This document shows, piece by piece, positions 33,673 through 41,634 of a stretch of DNA of 53,259 nt (within the stretch, counting starts at the first letter, position 1; every line of letters starts with the position of its first letter). This DNA is from DAISIL01 sp036822015 (lineage in GTDB: Bacteria; Bacteroidota; Bacteroidia; Cytophagales; Bernardetiaceae), in the NCBI GenBank assembly GCA_036822015.1, contig DAISIL010000018.1:1-53259 (forward strand), given 5' to 3'. The position numbers and the translations under genes were made by a program. The notes under the pieces are model-generated. The model was not told the DNA's origin and did no database searches. It was given only the letters and a program-made list of their open reading frames with translations.

Positions 33673-33920
33673 AGATCGTTTTTATGAAAACGATTTGAAG
33701 AGGACATCGGCAGTTTTCTTTGAAAACAGCGGATGGATTTGTTCGGTGGTAGGACAAAAACACATGCTTTTTCTTTACTTACTACTGCTTAATGCTTCTT
33801 TTGAGTCGTTTAGCGTTTCCACACATTCAGGAGAAAAAAGCGTGCGTTAGCGAACTACTACCGACAAAAAGAAATAAGCCGTCGCTTTTCCTTCACAAGA
33901 AAAGTTGGCGGCTTTTCCTT
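33673..33920 (+). ncRNA. candidate structured small RNA in the coaBC / glycosyltransferase gap
   Basis: Between a promoter-like sequence (33634-33666) and a terminator (33877-33920) lie about 240 bases with two good hairpins. The first has perfect 8-base arms, ATCGTTTT (33675-33682) and AAAACGAT (33687-33694). The second pairs ATCGGCAGTTTTC (33706-33718) with GAAAACAGCGGAT (33722-33734) at 11 of 13 positions. A 28-codon frame (33764-33850) starts MLFLYLLLLNASFES and ends TAG; it is hydrophobic and could be a leader peptide or chance. I recognise no known RNA family. The region may also be just the coaBC 3' untranslated region. Confidence 0.4.
33877..33920. terminator. terminator, probably bidirectional, between coaBC and the glycosyltransferase
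   Basis: Left arm AGCCGTCGCTTTTC (33877-33890) and right arm GAAAAGTTGGCGGCT (33899-33913) pair at both ends with a small internal bulge. TTTTCCTTTTT follows on the plus strand, and on the minus strand the sequence beyond the stem is also T-rich. It serves convergent genes. Confidence 0.65.
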
Positions 33921-33921
33921 T

Positions 33922-35067
33922 TTAGCCCAGGGTACGCCCCTTCCAGCGGTGTTGCTTGGTGTAGGTGCGGTAGATGGCATTGGCACTGATGCGTAAGAGA
34001 GCCAAAACTTTGAGGGGATGGAGCCACAAAATCGCCCATGGCTGATGGGACTGCCAGGCAATCAGGGCGTTGATGAGCGTCAGGGATAAGAGCATAAAAC
34101 ACCCTGTTTGCCAGGGATCAAAAGCCCACAAAGCAGCAGCATAACCCCCTGTGATCGTGGACACAAAAAAGAGCAAACCCACCGTACTGCCCCCGAAGCC
34201 AGCCAAAAGATTTTTGCTGAAGCCCTCAATCGCCTCCTTGCCGTTGGGGTACATGCGGCAGGTGATGAGGCGATTGCCGAGATAAGTGGCAGCTTTGCCG
34301 CCGTGCTTCTTGATTTGCTTCACGATTTGAATATCTTCGGTTACTTGATCGCGGACGACCTTGTGCCAGTGCATATTTCGATAACCCTTTCCTTCAAAAA
34401 ACATAAACTGACCATTAGCCGCCGCAAAAGCCGGATGCCTCATGCGCCATATCCAGGACAGCGGCAGGAGGGTGAGGAGCAGGTAGTGCATCAGGGGAAC
34501 AACGATGCGCTCCCCGAGGGTCTCCATGCGCTGATCGGGAAAAACGGACAACAAATTGAGCTGCCGGGCATTCATCCGCCCCATTGCCGAAAATATCGCC
34601 TGCCCGTGCAAGGACACATCGGCATCTAGGAAGAGCAGATACGCCCCCCGTGCTGCCTGCCCCAGCTGGTGGCACGCCCAGTTTTTGCCGAGCCAGCCTT
34701 TGGGGAGTGGCTTTCCTGCCAGTAGCCGTACTCGGGCATCGGTTTGGGCAAAACGCGCCACGACGGCTGCCGTCTCGTCTTCGGAGTTATCATCCAGGAT
34801 CAGGAGTTCGATATGCGGGTAAGCTTGATCCAGGGCTGCTCGGATGGTCTGGGGAAGGTTGTGGGCTTCGTTGCGGGCCGGAATCAGGAGGGAGACCAGG
34901 GGAGGATCACCGGCAAAAGAAGGAGCCAGGACAGGCAGCCTCGGGTTTTCCCAGGCATTGAGGGCGGCCACACACACGCGCACCCCCAAAAAGAACAGCG
35001 CCAAAGTTCCATAAGCACCAAGCACATCGTTTATATCCATCATTTGAGGAACAGACGAAACATTCAA
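33922..35067 (-). CDS. family 2 glycosyltransferase, membrane-bound
   Basis: A 381-aa GT-A enzyme. An N-terminal helix (about 16-36) is followed by the catalytic domain: VSLLIPARNEAHNLP, the ELLILDDNSEDET nucleotide-binding strand, the metal-binding DAD in LFLDADVS, the segment AANGQFMFF, and the acceptor-side acidic pair in VTEDIQ. Two or three helices form the C-terminus (about 285-345). The arrangement resembles HpnB-, CrtQ- and CruC-like transferases, which glycosylate hopanoid- or carotenoid-type lipids. With crtY in the window, a carotenoid glycoside is plausible but unproven. Starts at Met9 or Met10 are possible alternatives. Confidence 0.85.
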   Translation of the reverse strand: MNVSSVPQMMDINDVLGAYGTLALFFLGVRVCVAALNAWENPRLPVLAPSFAGDPPLVSLLIPARNEAHNLPQTIRAALDQAYPHIELLILDDNSEDETAAVVARFAQTDARVRLLAGKPLPKGWLGKNWACHQLGQAARGAYLLFLDADVSLHGQAIFSAMGRMNARQLNLLSVFPDQRMETLGERIVVPLMHYLLLTLLPLSWIWRMRHPAFAAANGQFMFFEGKGYRNMHWHKVVRDQVTEDIQIVKQIKKHGGKAATYLGNRLITCRMYPNGKEAIEGFSKNLLAGFGGSTVGLLFFVSTITGGYAAALWAFDPWQTGCFMLLSLTLINALIAWQSHQPWAILWLHPLKVLALLRISANAIYRTYTKQHRWKGRTLG

Positions 35068-35106
35068 AGCGTTTTTTTCGTATAATTAAATACAGGGATG
35101 GCAACC

Positions 35107-35136
35107 TTTGTTAGGATTTTGCTATCTTTATTTTTG
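35107..35136 (+). promoter_or_regulatory. Bacteroidota-type promoter for the low-complexity secreted protein gene
   Basis: TTTG (35107-35110), 18 bases, then TATTTTTG (35129-35136). Transcription would start near 35143, about 20 bases before the ATG at 35164; this excludes the earlier in-frame ATG at 35098. Confidence 0.6.
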
Positions 35137-35163
35137 AATCAACACCAATCAACCGACAAAAAT

Positions 35164-36102
35164 ATGAACATACGCAAAGTAATCATCGGCGGTATCATCA
35201 TTGGTCTATTGCCCCTGCTAAGCATGGCGCAAGATTTTGATGATGTGTATTTTACCAAAGCGGATCGCGTAGCGATCCAGCAATCGAAACAAAAACCGAA
35301 GCGTTCGGTAAGCCAGTCATCGGCCACACGCCCGAGCGGGCAAGCGCAGTTCCAGAACCCCGACTACGCAGGGACGGATTTTACATCGGGCTATGACTAC
35401 TTCCGCCAGGAAGACATGGCGCGTTTTCGGCATTCACAAGGGCTTTGGAACAACTCCTTTGCTGCCTTTTCTCCTATGATGATGGGCGGCTTCTCCCCCA
35501 TGATGATGGGTGGCATGGGTTTTTATGATCCCTTTTGGGGGATGGGAATGGGTTTTGGACCCAGCTTCGGGATGATGTCGATGTATCGTTTTGGTTGGGG
35601 TAATCCCTGGCGCATGGGCGGTATGGGAATGGGAATGGGATTTTATGATCCATTCTGGAATGGTTTTACGGGCTGGAATCGCTTCGGTAACCCTTACTAT
35701 TGCCCGCCAGTGGTGGTGGTGGGTGGCCAACGCCCCTCCGAAAACGTGCGTACTCGCGCTACGGCCCCGCGCTACAACCGTGCCACCAACGTCCGCAGCG
35801 GAACAGGCACTTCACCCACCCGCGCCCAACGCTACGGTACGCCCAACGACAGCAACCGTAACAACGGGCGACGCAGCGAAACAGCCACCCCGCCCACCCG
35901 ACGCGGCACCGACAGCCGATCTACCCGCCCGAGCTATACCCCGCCCACGCGCAGCGGAGATGGCGGCGGATACACGCCTAGCCGTAGTCGCTCATCTAGC
36001 CCCAGCTATACCCCCAGCCGTGGTGGAGGTTCTTATACACCCAGCCGCAGCACTGGCGGCGGAAGTCGATCTACAAGTGGCGGCGGACGCAGAGGCGGAT
36101 AA
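35164..36102 (+). CDS. secreted low-complexity protein with Met/Gly/Phe repeats and an Arg/Ser/Thr-rich tail
   Basis: A 312-aa exported protein. The signal peptide (about 1-22, ending MAQ) is followed by DFDDVYFTKADR, a mature start seen in other Bacteroidota secreted proteins. Residues 101-175 are very rich in Met, Gly, Phe and Trp and hold repeats: FSPMMMGG at 102-109 and 110-117, and MGFYDPFW at 118-125 and 158-165. A Cys-Pro-Pro-Val patch at 180-186 separates this from a disordered tail (190-312) of Arg, Ser, Thr, Gly and Pro with four YTP units (Tyr258, 270, 282, 291). No catalytic domain is visible. It may be a cell-surface, adhesive or matrix protein. It has its own promoter and terminator. 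Confidence 0.85.
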   Translation: MNIRKVIIGGIIIGLLPLLSMAQDFDDVYFTKADRVAIQQSKQKPKRSVSQSSATRPSGQAQFQNPDYAGTDFTSGYDYFRQEDMARFRHSQGLWNNSFAAFSPMMMGGFSPMMMGGMGFYDPFWGMGMGFGPSFGMMSMYRFGWGNPWRMGGMGMGMGFYDPFWNGFTGWNRFGNPYYCPPVVVVGGQRPSENVRTRATAPRYNRATNVRSGTGTSPTRAQRYGTPNDSNRNNGRRSETATPPTRRGTDSRSTRPSYTPPTRSGDGGGYTPSRSRSSSPSYTPSRGGGSYTPSRSTGGGSRSTSGGGRRGG

Positions 36103-36130
36103 GTCAAATTAACACACACAAAAATAGGCT

Positions 36131-36164
36131 CACCAGAGAGATTCCCTTCTCTGGTGGGTTTTTT
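36131..36164 (+). terminator. intrinsic terminator after the low-complexity protein gene
   Basis: CACCAGAGA (36131-36139) pairs perfectly with TCTCTGGTG (36148-36156) across an 8-base loop; GG and six T (36159-36164) follow. Confidence 0.8.
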
Positions 36165-36188
36165 CAATTCACGGATATTACACGACGT

Positions 36189-37721
36189 ATGAAGAAACAT
36201 GGATGGTTGTTAAGTGTTTTCTTGTGTATTTTTTCGGGGGCAGTTGCCCAGGTAGCCCCTGGTTCTTTTGGTTACTTTCAGGATGCCTTGCGCTACTCGC
36301 GCACCTTCACGGGTGGGACGGCACGGATGCAAGCCCTCGGTGGGGCAGGAACGGGATTGGGGGGAGAGATTTCGAGTGCCTGGCTCAATCCCGCCGGACT
36401 CGGGATGGTGCAGCGTTCGCATATCACCTTCACCCCGACGGTAACGAGCTTTAACGCCGATGCTGACTTCAGGGGGGAGCCAACGAATGATTTTCGGGTT
36501 AATGTTAATTTTTCTCATCTGGGCGTAGTGCTGCACCTGCCCGCCAATCGACGAAGAGAGTCGAAGTTCAGGGGAGGGAGTTTAGCCTTTACGCTTGCCC
36601 GACAAAACGACTTCCAGCAGCAGTTTTCTTATCAAGGGACAAGTGATAGCTTGTCGATCATTGACTCGTTTTTGGAGCGAGCCGATGGCGTACCCTGGTC
36701 TGCCCTCGACGACGAACTCAACTTCGGGATCACCTCTGATCTGGGGCTGGCTTATGCCACCTATCTCATCAATCCCGATGTGTTCTTTGATGAAACGGGC
36801 TTTGACACCTACTATTCCTTTGTTCCCGGTGCTAGAAACCTCCAAACGGAAACGGTCGAGCGGCGCGGGGCCCAAAACCAATTCAACATCGCCTACGGCG
36901 GAAACTACGACGACCGAGTATTTTTTGGAGTTTCGTTGGGCATCCAACAGATCAACTACCGCGAGTCCCGTACCTACTCGGAGGTCTATGATAACCAGTC
37001 GCCGCTGCGCGAGCTGGTGCTGCGCGATAACCTGCGTGTGCGGGGCGTAGGAGCGAATCTTTCTTTTGGCATTTTGGCGCGGCTGACGGATTTTTTCCGC
37101 TTGGGTTGGCAGGTTGTTACGCCTACGTTCATCTACCTGGACGAGGAATACGATGCTGATCTGACGACGCTCTACAACAACTACTTCTTTGAAGCCGAAA
37201 ACATCTTACTCAATCGCCAGGAAGCCCAGACGCTCATCCTCGAGTCCAACTACACCCTCCTGACACCCTTCCGAACCTCTCTCGGTGCTTCGCTGATTAT
37301 TGGCAAGCGCGGTTTCTTGACCGGTGAACTCGAGTACGTCAATTACGGATCGGCTAAATTGGGTAGCCCTAGCTTCGCCGATGACTTTCGGGCCGACAAC
37401 ACCACCATCGGCAACCTCTACACCAACGTCCTGAACTGGAAAGGCGGTGCCGAGATACGCCTCGATCCCGTGCGTCTTCGGGGGGGCATCGCGCTTTATG
37501 CTGATCCCTTCGCGGAGGTGGACGAGCGGCAAAACCTAAGCGTTTACAGTTTTGGTATCGGGAGTTGGGGGCGTGCGATGTTCTTTGATCTGACGTTTTC
37601 GTACCGTCGCTTCGATAGCCAGTATAGCCCGTATCAGTTTGCGGATCCGGCCTTTACGCCGCGCGTAGAGATCACCAATGCTATGGTTACGATTGCGGCT
37701 TCGGTAGGGTTTTTCTTTTAG
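36189..37721 (+). CDS. FadL/OmpP1-like outer-membrane porin
   Basis: A 510-aa outer-membrane beta-barrel protein. The signal peptide (about 1-20, ending AVA-Q) precedes an N-terminal plug region with GGTARMQALGGAGTGLGGE and SSAWLNPAGLG, the typical FadL/TodX start. Alternating hydrophobic strands with aromatic ends follow to the final strand, which ends with Phe (ASVGFFF). FadL members carry hydrophobic compounds across the outer membrane. The substrate cannot be told. It lies 25 bases after a terminator, and its end faces menE, 26 bases away. Confidence 0.88.
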   Translation: MKKHGWLLSVFLCIFSGAVAQVAPGSFGYFQDALRYSRTFTGGTARMQALGGAGTGLGGEISSAWLNPAGLGMVQRSHITFTPTVTSFNADADFRGEPTNDFRVNVNFSHLGVVLHLPANRRRESKFRGGSLAFTLARQNDFQQQFSYQGTSDSLSIIDSFLERADGVPWSALDDELNFGITSDLGLAYATYLINPDVFFDETGFDTYYSFVPGARNLQTETVERRGAQNQFNIAYGGNYDDRVFFGVSLGIQQINYRESRTYSEVYDNQSPLRELVLRDNLRVRGVGANLSFGILARLTDFFRLGWQVVTPTFIYLDEEYDADLTTLYNNYFFEAENILLNRQEAQTLILESNYTLLTPFRTSLGASLIIGKRGFLTGELEYVNYGSAKLGSPSFADDFRADNTTIGNLYTNVLNWKGGAEIRLDPVRLRGGIALYADPFAEVDERQNLSVYSFGIGSWGRAMFFDLTFSYRRFDSQYSPYQFADPAFTPRVEITNAMVTIAASVGFFF

Positions 37722-37747
37722 TGTGCAAAAGATACCAGGATCGTAGG

Positions 37748-38785
37748 TTATTGCCCAAGAAAGTCGCGGAGCAATCGCTGGCGATCAATCTTTTGTGTGG
37801 GGGTGCGCGGAAAACGCGGCCAGTGTGCCAGTGTCTTCGGGGCGTGGTGTAAGGGCAAACGCGCTTTGAGATCGCGTAGCCAGATGTCTTGCTCTGCTGT
37901 CGTGAGTGCCTCGGCGCGTTCGATCAGCAAGACCGCCCGCTGCCCCAGTTGCGCATCCGGTACACCCAACACACAGACGGTCTGTCCCAGGTAAGCTGCC
38001 GCCTCTTGCTCAATGACTTCGGGCTGTAACTTGATCCCCCCGCTGTTGATGACCCAATCGGCTCTTCCCAGCCAAACGAAACGATCTTTGCCCTCCAGGC
38101 GTACCCTGTCGTTGGTGGTGAGGCGTTGGTGTCCCGTTACTGCGCCTTGTATCGTGAGGCAATCTCGGGTATCCGTGCCGATCTCAATACCTGGCAGCGC
38201 CGTAAAACACGCGCTGCGTTCGGGCCCATTGATGCGCCGAAGGGCGATATGTGTGGCTGTTTCGGTCATGCCGTAGGTTGCCCAAAGTGGCGCGGGAAAA
38301 TCCTGGGCCGCCTCCTCGAGGTCGGGTGAAAGCGGTGCGCCCCCTACCAGCACGGCTTTGGCCCCCCCAAGGTACGCCGCCGTCCTTGCGGGCTGCCCCA
38401 AAAGTGCTTCGAGTTGGAGCGGCACTACGGCCGCAAAATCGAAGGATAGCCCTTCTGGTAAGCCGTCCAGCGGATCGCGTAGGGGCAGGCGTAGGTGCAG
38501 GTGCATCTCCACGGCAAGCGCACGGACAAGCATCATGCGCCCGGCGATGTACTGAATGGGCAGGCAGAGGAGGGCGTGGTCGCCCTCGGTGAGGCCGAGC
38601 CTCTGGGCGGTGGCCTGCGCACTGGCCAGGAGTTGCGCTCGGGTAAGGCGAATGGCTTTGGGCGCGCCTGTGGAGCCGGAGGTGGGGATGTCCAGGTGTG
38701 GAAGTCCCTCTGTCCATGCCTGACAAAAATCAACGGCTTGCTGGTATAAGTCCTGATCGCCGTAGGCGTATAGCTTACATGGCAT
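37748..38785 (-). CDS. menE: o-succinylbenzoate-CoA ligase, MenE-like
   Basis: A 345-aa AMP-forming ligase, short like other Bacteroidota MenE proteins. The P-loop TSGSTGAPK is at 35-43, the adenylation motif YGMTETATH near residue 170, and the ligase tail has RLEGKDRFVWLGRADWVINSGGIKL with the hinge Asp. It activates o-succinylbenzoate with CoA for menaquinone. The MenI/YdiI-like thioesterase at 712 would serve a later step. The start overlaps the 3' end of recQ by 11 bases. Confidence 0.88.
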   Translation of the reverse strand: MPCKLYAYGDQDLYQQAVDFCQAWTEGLPHLDIPTSGSTGAPKAIRLTRAQLLASAQATAQRLGLTEGDHALLCLPIQYIAGRMMLVRALAVEMHLHLRLPLRDPLDGLPEGLSFDFAAVVPLQLEALLGQPARTAAYLGGAKAVLVGGAPLSPDLEEAAQDFPAPLWATYGMTETATHIALRRINGPERSACFTALPGIEIGTDTRDCLTIQGAVTGHQRLTTNDRVRLEGKDRFVWLGRADWVINSGGIKLQPEVIEQEAAAYLGQTVCVLGVPDAQLGQRAVLLIERAEALTTAEQDIWLRDLKARLPLHHAPKTLAHWPRFPRTPTQKIDRQRLLRDFLGQ

Positions 38786-40982
38786 TTTCTGACATAAATT
38801 TGATGCGCACCAGGCGGAGTTCTTCTTCGGTATAGTCTTCGTCTTCGAGTTCGATCAGAGCCTGGCGGATGTTATCCGTTTCGGCATCCATAAAGTAGTC
38901 GTAGATGTCTTCGAGGCGATCCTCCTCCATGATCTGCTCGAGGTAGTAGTCGATGTTGAGTTTGGTGCCGGAGTAGCAGATGTGTTCGATCTCTTCGAGG
39001 AGTTCTTCGAGGGTCATCTGTTGGGCATCCGCGATTTCGTCGAGGCTAACCATGCGGTCGATCTGCTGGATGATCGCGATTTTGATTTTGGAGCGGTTGG
39101 CGGTTGATTTGACGACGATCTGAGAGGCAGGCGTGATGTCGTTTTCGTCGATATACTCCTGAATGAGTTTGACAAATGGCTCGCCAAAGCGTTTGGCTTT
39201 GCTTTGCCCCACACCGTTGATCTTGGCAAGTTCTTCGATGGTCGTTGGGTAGAGTGTCGCGATCTCTTCCAGGGAGGGTTCCTGAAAGACAACATAGGGG
39301 GGCAGGTTTTGCTCCTTAGCGATGCGCTTACGAAGGCGTTTGAGCATACTGTACAAGACGGTATCCTGCTCGTTGGTGGGGGTATTTTCGGCGGCTTCCG
39401 TAACGGCGTGCTGTACTTGCTCATCGTACTCGTGATCCTTGAAGAGCTTGATGCTGTGTGGTTTTTTGAGGAAGGCCACGCCCTCTTCCGTAATGCGGAC
39501 GTGGTTGAGGTGTTCGATGTCTTTTTCGATGAGGTAGTGCAGGAGTGCCTGCCGGATGACACTGCGCCAAAACTTGCGGCTTTGGTCTTTGCCCTGCCCA
39601 TAGACGGGGAGTTTGTCGTGTCCGTAGCTGCTGATGTACTGATCCTCTTCTCCACGGATGATGCGGATGATGTGTTCGCGGTCAAAGCGGGTGTCGATGT
39701 CCTGTGTTGCGGTCAAGACAATTTTGATATAGTCTTTGCCCTCAAAGATCAGTTCATCTTTGGGGGTACAGTTATTGCAACGTCCGTATTCAACGCATTT
39801 TTTGGTGTCGTATTTTTCTCCAAAATAGTGCAATAGTTGTAATCTTCGACAGCTCGAGGACTCGGCGTAGTGGGTCATCTCCTGGAGCAGTTGTCGGGCG
39901 TTATCGCGTTCTGAGACGGGCTTATCTTTGTTGAACTTATCCAGTTTCTGGATGTCTTCGTGGCTATAAAAGAGCAGGCAGTGTCCTTCAAGACCATCTC
40001 TGCCGGCTCGTCCGGTTTCCTGATAATAGCCTTCGATGGATTTGGGTACGTCGTAATGCACCACAAAACGCACGTCGGGTTTATCAATACCCATCCCGAA
40101 GGCAATCGTAGCCACGATCACGTCCGTATCTTCGTTCAGGAAAGCATCCTGATGCCGTATGCGCGTTCCTGCGTCTAGTCCGGCGTGGTAGGGAAGTGCC
40201 TTGATGTCATTGACTTGGAGTAGCTGTGCAATCGCTTCTACTTTTCGTCGGCTGAGGCAATAGATGATGCCGGATTTGTTCTTGAATCGTTTGACAAACT
40301 CGATCAAGTGCCGATCTACCTCTTCGGTTTTGGGTCGGACTTCGTAGTAGAGGTTCTTTCGGTTGAAAGAAGATTTGAAGATAGAGACCTGGTCCAGGTT
40401 GAGGTTCTTCTGGATGTCCAGTTGCACTTTTGGTGTCGCCGTAGCTGTCAGGGCGATAATGGGCAGCTTGGGGTCTAGGTCTTCGATGATGGTGCGGATA
40501 CGTCGGTACTCGGGACGGAAGTCGTGGCCCCACTCGGAGATACAATGCGCCTCATCAATGGCGACAAAAGACAAACAGGCTTTTTTCAGAAAAGCTAAGT
40601 TTTCTGGCTTTGTTAATGATTCGGGTGCTACGTAAAGCAATTTGATAACACCAGCTAGGGTCTGCTCCCTGACCTGCCGCATATCGGCTTTGTTGAGGGT
40701 AGAGTTAAGAAACCTGGCCTGAATGCCAAAAGAATCCATCTGATCGACCTGGTTTTTCATTAGGGCTATCAAGGGCGAGATCACGATAGCCGTACCTTCG
40801 GTCATCAGGGCAGGCAACTGGTAGCAAAGCGACTTACCAGCGCCCGTGGGCATAATCACGAAGGTGTGTTTACCCTTGAGTAGATTTTGGATGATGGCTT
40901 CTTGGTTGCCTCTAAATTGGTCATATCCAAAGACTTCTTTTAGCTTTTTGCGGAGTGCATTTTGTGTTACTGTGCTTGTCAT
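38775..40982 (-). CDS. recQ: ATP-dependent DNA helicase RecQ
   Basis: A 735-aa helicase. Walker A is at 44-52 (MPTGAGKSL, Lys50), DEAH is in VAIDEAHCISEW, and helicase motif VI is in YYQETGRAGRDG. The zinc-binding RQC domain follows with CRRLQLLHYFGE and CVEYGRCNNC, then an HRDC domain (about 530-610). A C-terminal helix-turn-helix region (about 625-675) and an acidic tail (675-735) follow, as in other Bacteroidota RecQ proteins. It is in a minus-strand run with rnhB upstream and menE downstream. The ATG at 40982 is preferred to the one at 40994. Confidence 0.96.
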   Translation of the reverse strand: MTSTVTQNALRKKLKEVFGYDQFRGNQEAIIQNLLKGKHTFVIMPTGAGKSLCYQLPALMTEGTAIVISPLIALMKNQVDQMDSFGIQARFLNSTLNKADMRQVREQTLAGVIKLLYVAPESLTKPENLAFLKKACLSFVAIDEAHCISEWGHDFRPEYRRIRTIIEDLDPKLPIIALTATATPKVQLDIQKNLNLDQVSIFKSSFNRKNLYYEVRPKTEEVDRHLIEFVKRFKNKSGIIYCLSRRKVEAIAQLLQVNDIKALPYHAGLDAGTRIRHQDAFLNEDTDVIVATIAFGMGIDKPDVRFVVHYDVPKSIEGYYQETGRAGRDGLEGHCLLFYSHEDIQKLDKFNKDKPVSERDNARQLLQEMTHYAESSSCRRLQLLHYFGEKYDTKKCVEYGRCNNCTPKDELIFEGKDYIKIVLTATQDIDTRFDREHIIRIIRGEEDQYISSYGHDKLPVYGQGKDQSRKFWRSVIRQALLHYLIEKDIEHLNHVRITEEGVAFLKKPHSIKLFKDHEYDEQVQHAVTEAAENTPTNEQDTVLYSMLKRLRKRIAKEQNLPPYVVFQEPSLEEIATLYPTTIEELAKINGVGQSKAKRFGEPFVKLIQEYIDENDITPASQIVVKSTANRSKIKIAIIQQIDRMVSLDEIADAQQMTLEELLEEIEHICYSGTKLNIDYYLEQIMEEDRLEDIYDYFMDAETDNIRQALIELEDEDYTEEELRLVRIKFMSENAM

Positions 40983-41038
40983 GCGGAAAAACATCTACGT
41001 AGTCTAAGCGAAACTACAAAGTTTTTTAGATTTTTCCA

Positions 41039-41623
41039 TCACCGCAGTCTAAAAGTTTTGCGATGATGGCAACAAATGCCGTGTTCTTGAATCGCTTGTC
41101 GGTGCTTTTGGGTGGGGTATCCTTTGTTTTGTTGCCAGCCGTATTGAGGGTATCCCTGGGCGAGTTGTTCCATGAGGGCATCCCGCTCGGTCTTGGCCAG
41201 CACCGATGCTGCCGCAATGGAGAGATAACGGTCATCCCCCTTGATGAGGCAGCTATGTCCTACTTGTGGGTAGGCCACAAATCGGTTGCCATCGACGAGT
41301 ATCCAGGTAGGCGAAGGCTGGAGCTGATCCAGGGCGCGGTGCATCGCCAAAAAGCTGGCTTGCAGGATGTTATATCGCTCAATTTCGGCGACCGAAGCCT
41401 CTGCTATGCCATAGCACCAGGCCACCTCCCGGATTTCTTGCGCCAGGCTGAGGCGGCGTTCGGGGGAGAGTTTTTTGGAATCCCTAAGCTGATCGTTTTG
41501 ATAACCTGGCGGTAAGATAACGGCTGCTGCCACTACGGGGCCGGCCAGGCAGCCACGTCCAGCTTCGTCGGTTCCGGCTTCGTAGAGGTGTGGGGTGTGT
41601 CGGGCTAAGAGCGGCATAAACAA
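41039..41623 (-). CDS. rnhB: ribonuclease HII
   Basis: A 194-aa enzyme that cuts the RNA strand of RNA-DNA hybrids and removes misincorporated ribonucleotides. Metal ligands are Asp19 and Glu20 in GTDEAGRGCLAGPV, and Asp111 in WILVDGNRF. The segment SIAAASVLAKTERDALM near residue 150 carries the last acidic residue. The start is 11 bases after the histidine kinase gene, and recQ follows after 56 bases. Confidence 0.95.
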   Translation of the reverse strand: MFMPLLARHTPHLYEAGTDEAGRGCLAGPVVAAAVILPPGYQNDQLRDSKKLSPERRLSLAQEIREVAWCYGIAEASVAEIERYNILQASFLAMHRALDQLQPSPTWILVDGNRFVAYPQVGHSCLIKGDDRYLSIAAASVLAKTERDALMEQLAQGYPQYGWQQNKGYPTQKHRQAIQEHGICCHHRKTFRLR

Positions 41624-41634
41624 AAAAAGTGTGG

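Noticed and set aside
33635..33850. A 71-codon frame starting inside the end of coaBC
   Set aside because: Its first part is unlike any protein, and only the last 28 codons look like a possible leader peptide; I treat it under the small RNA candidate.
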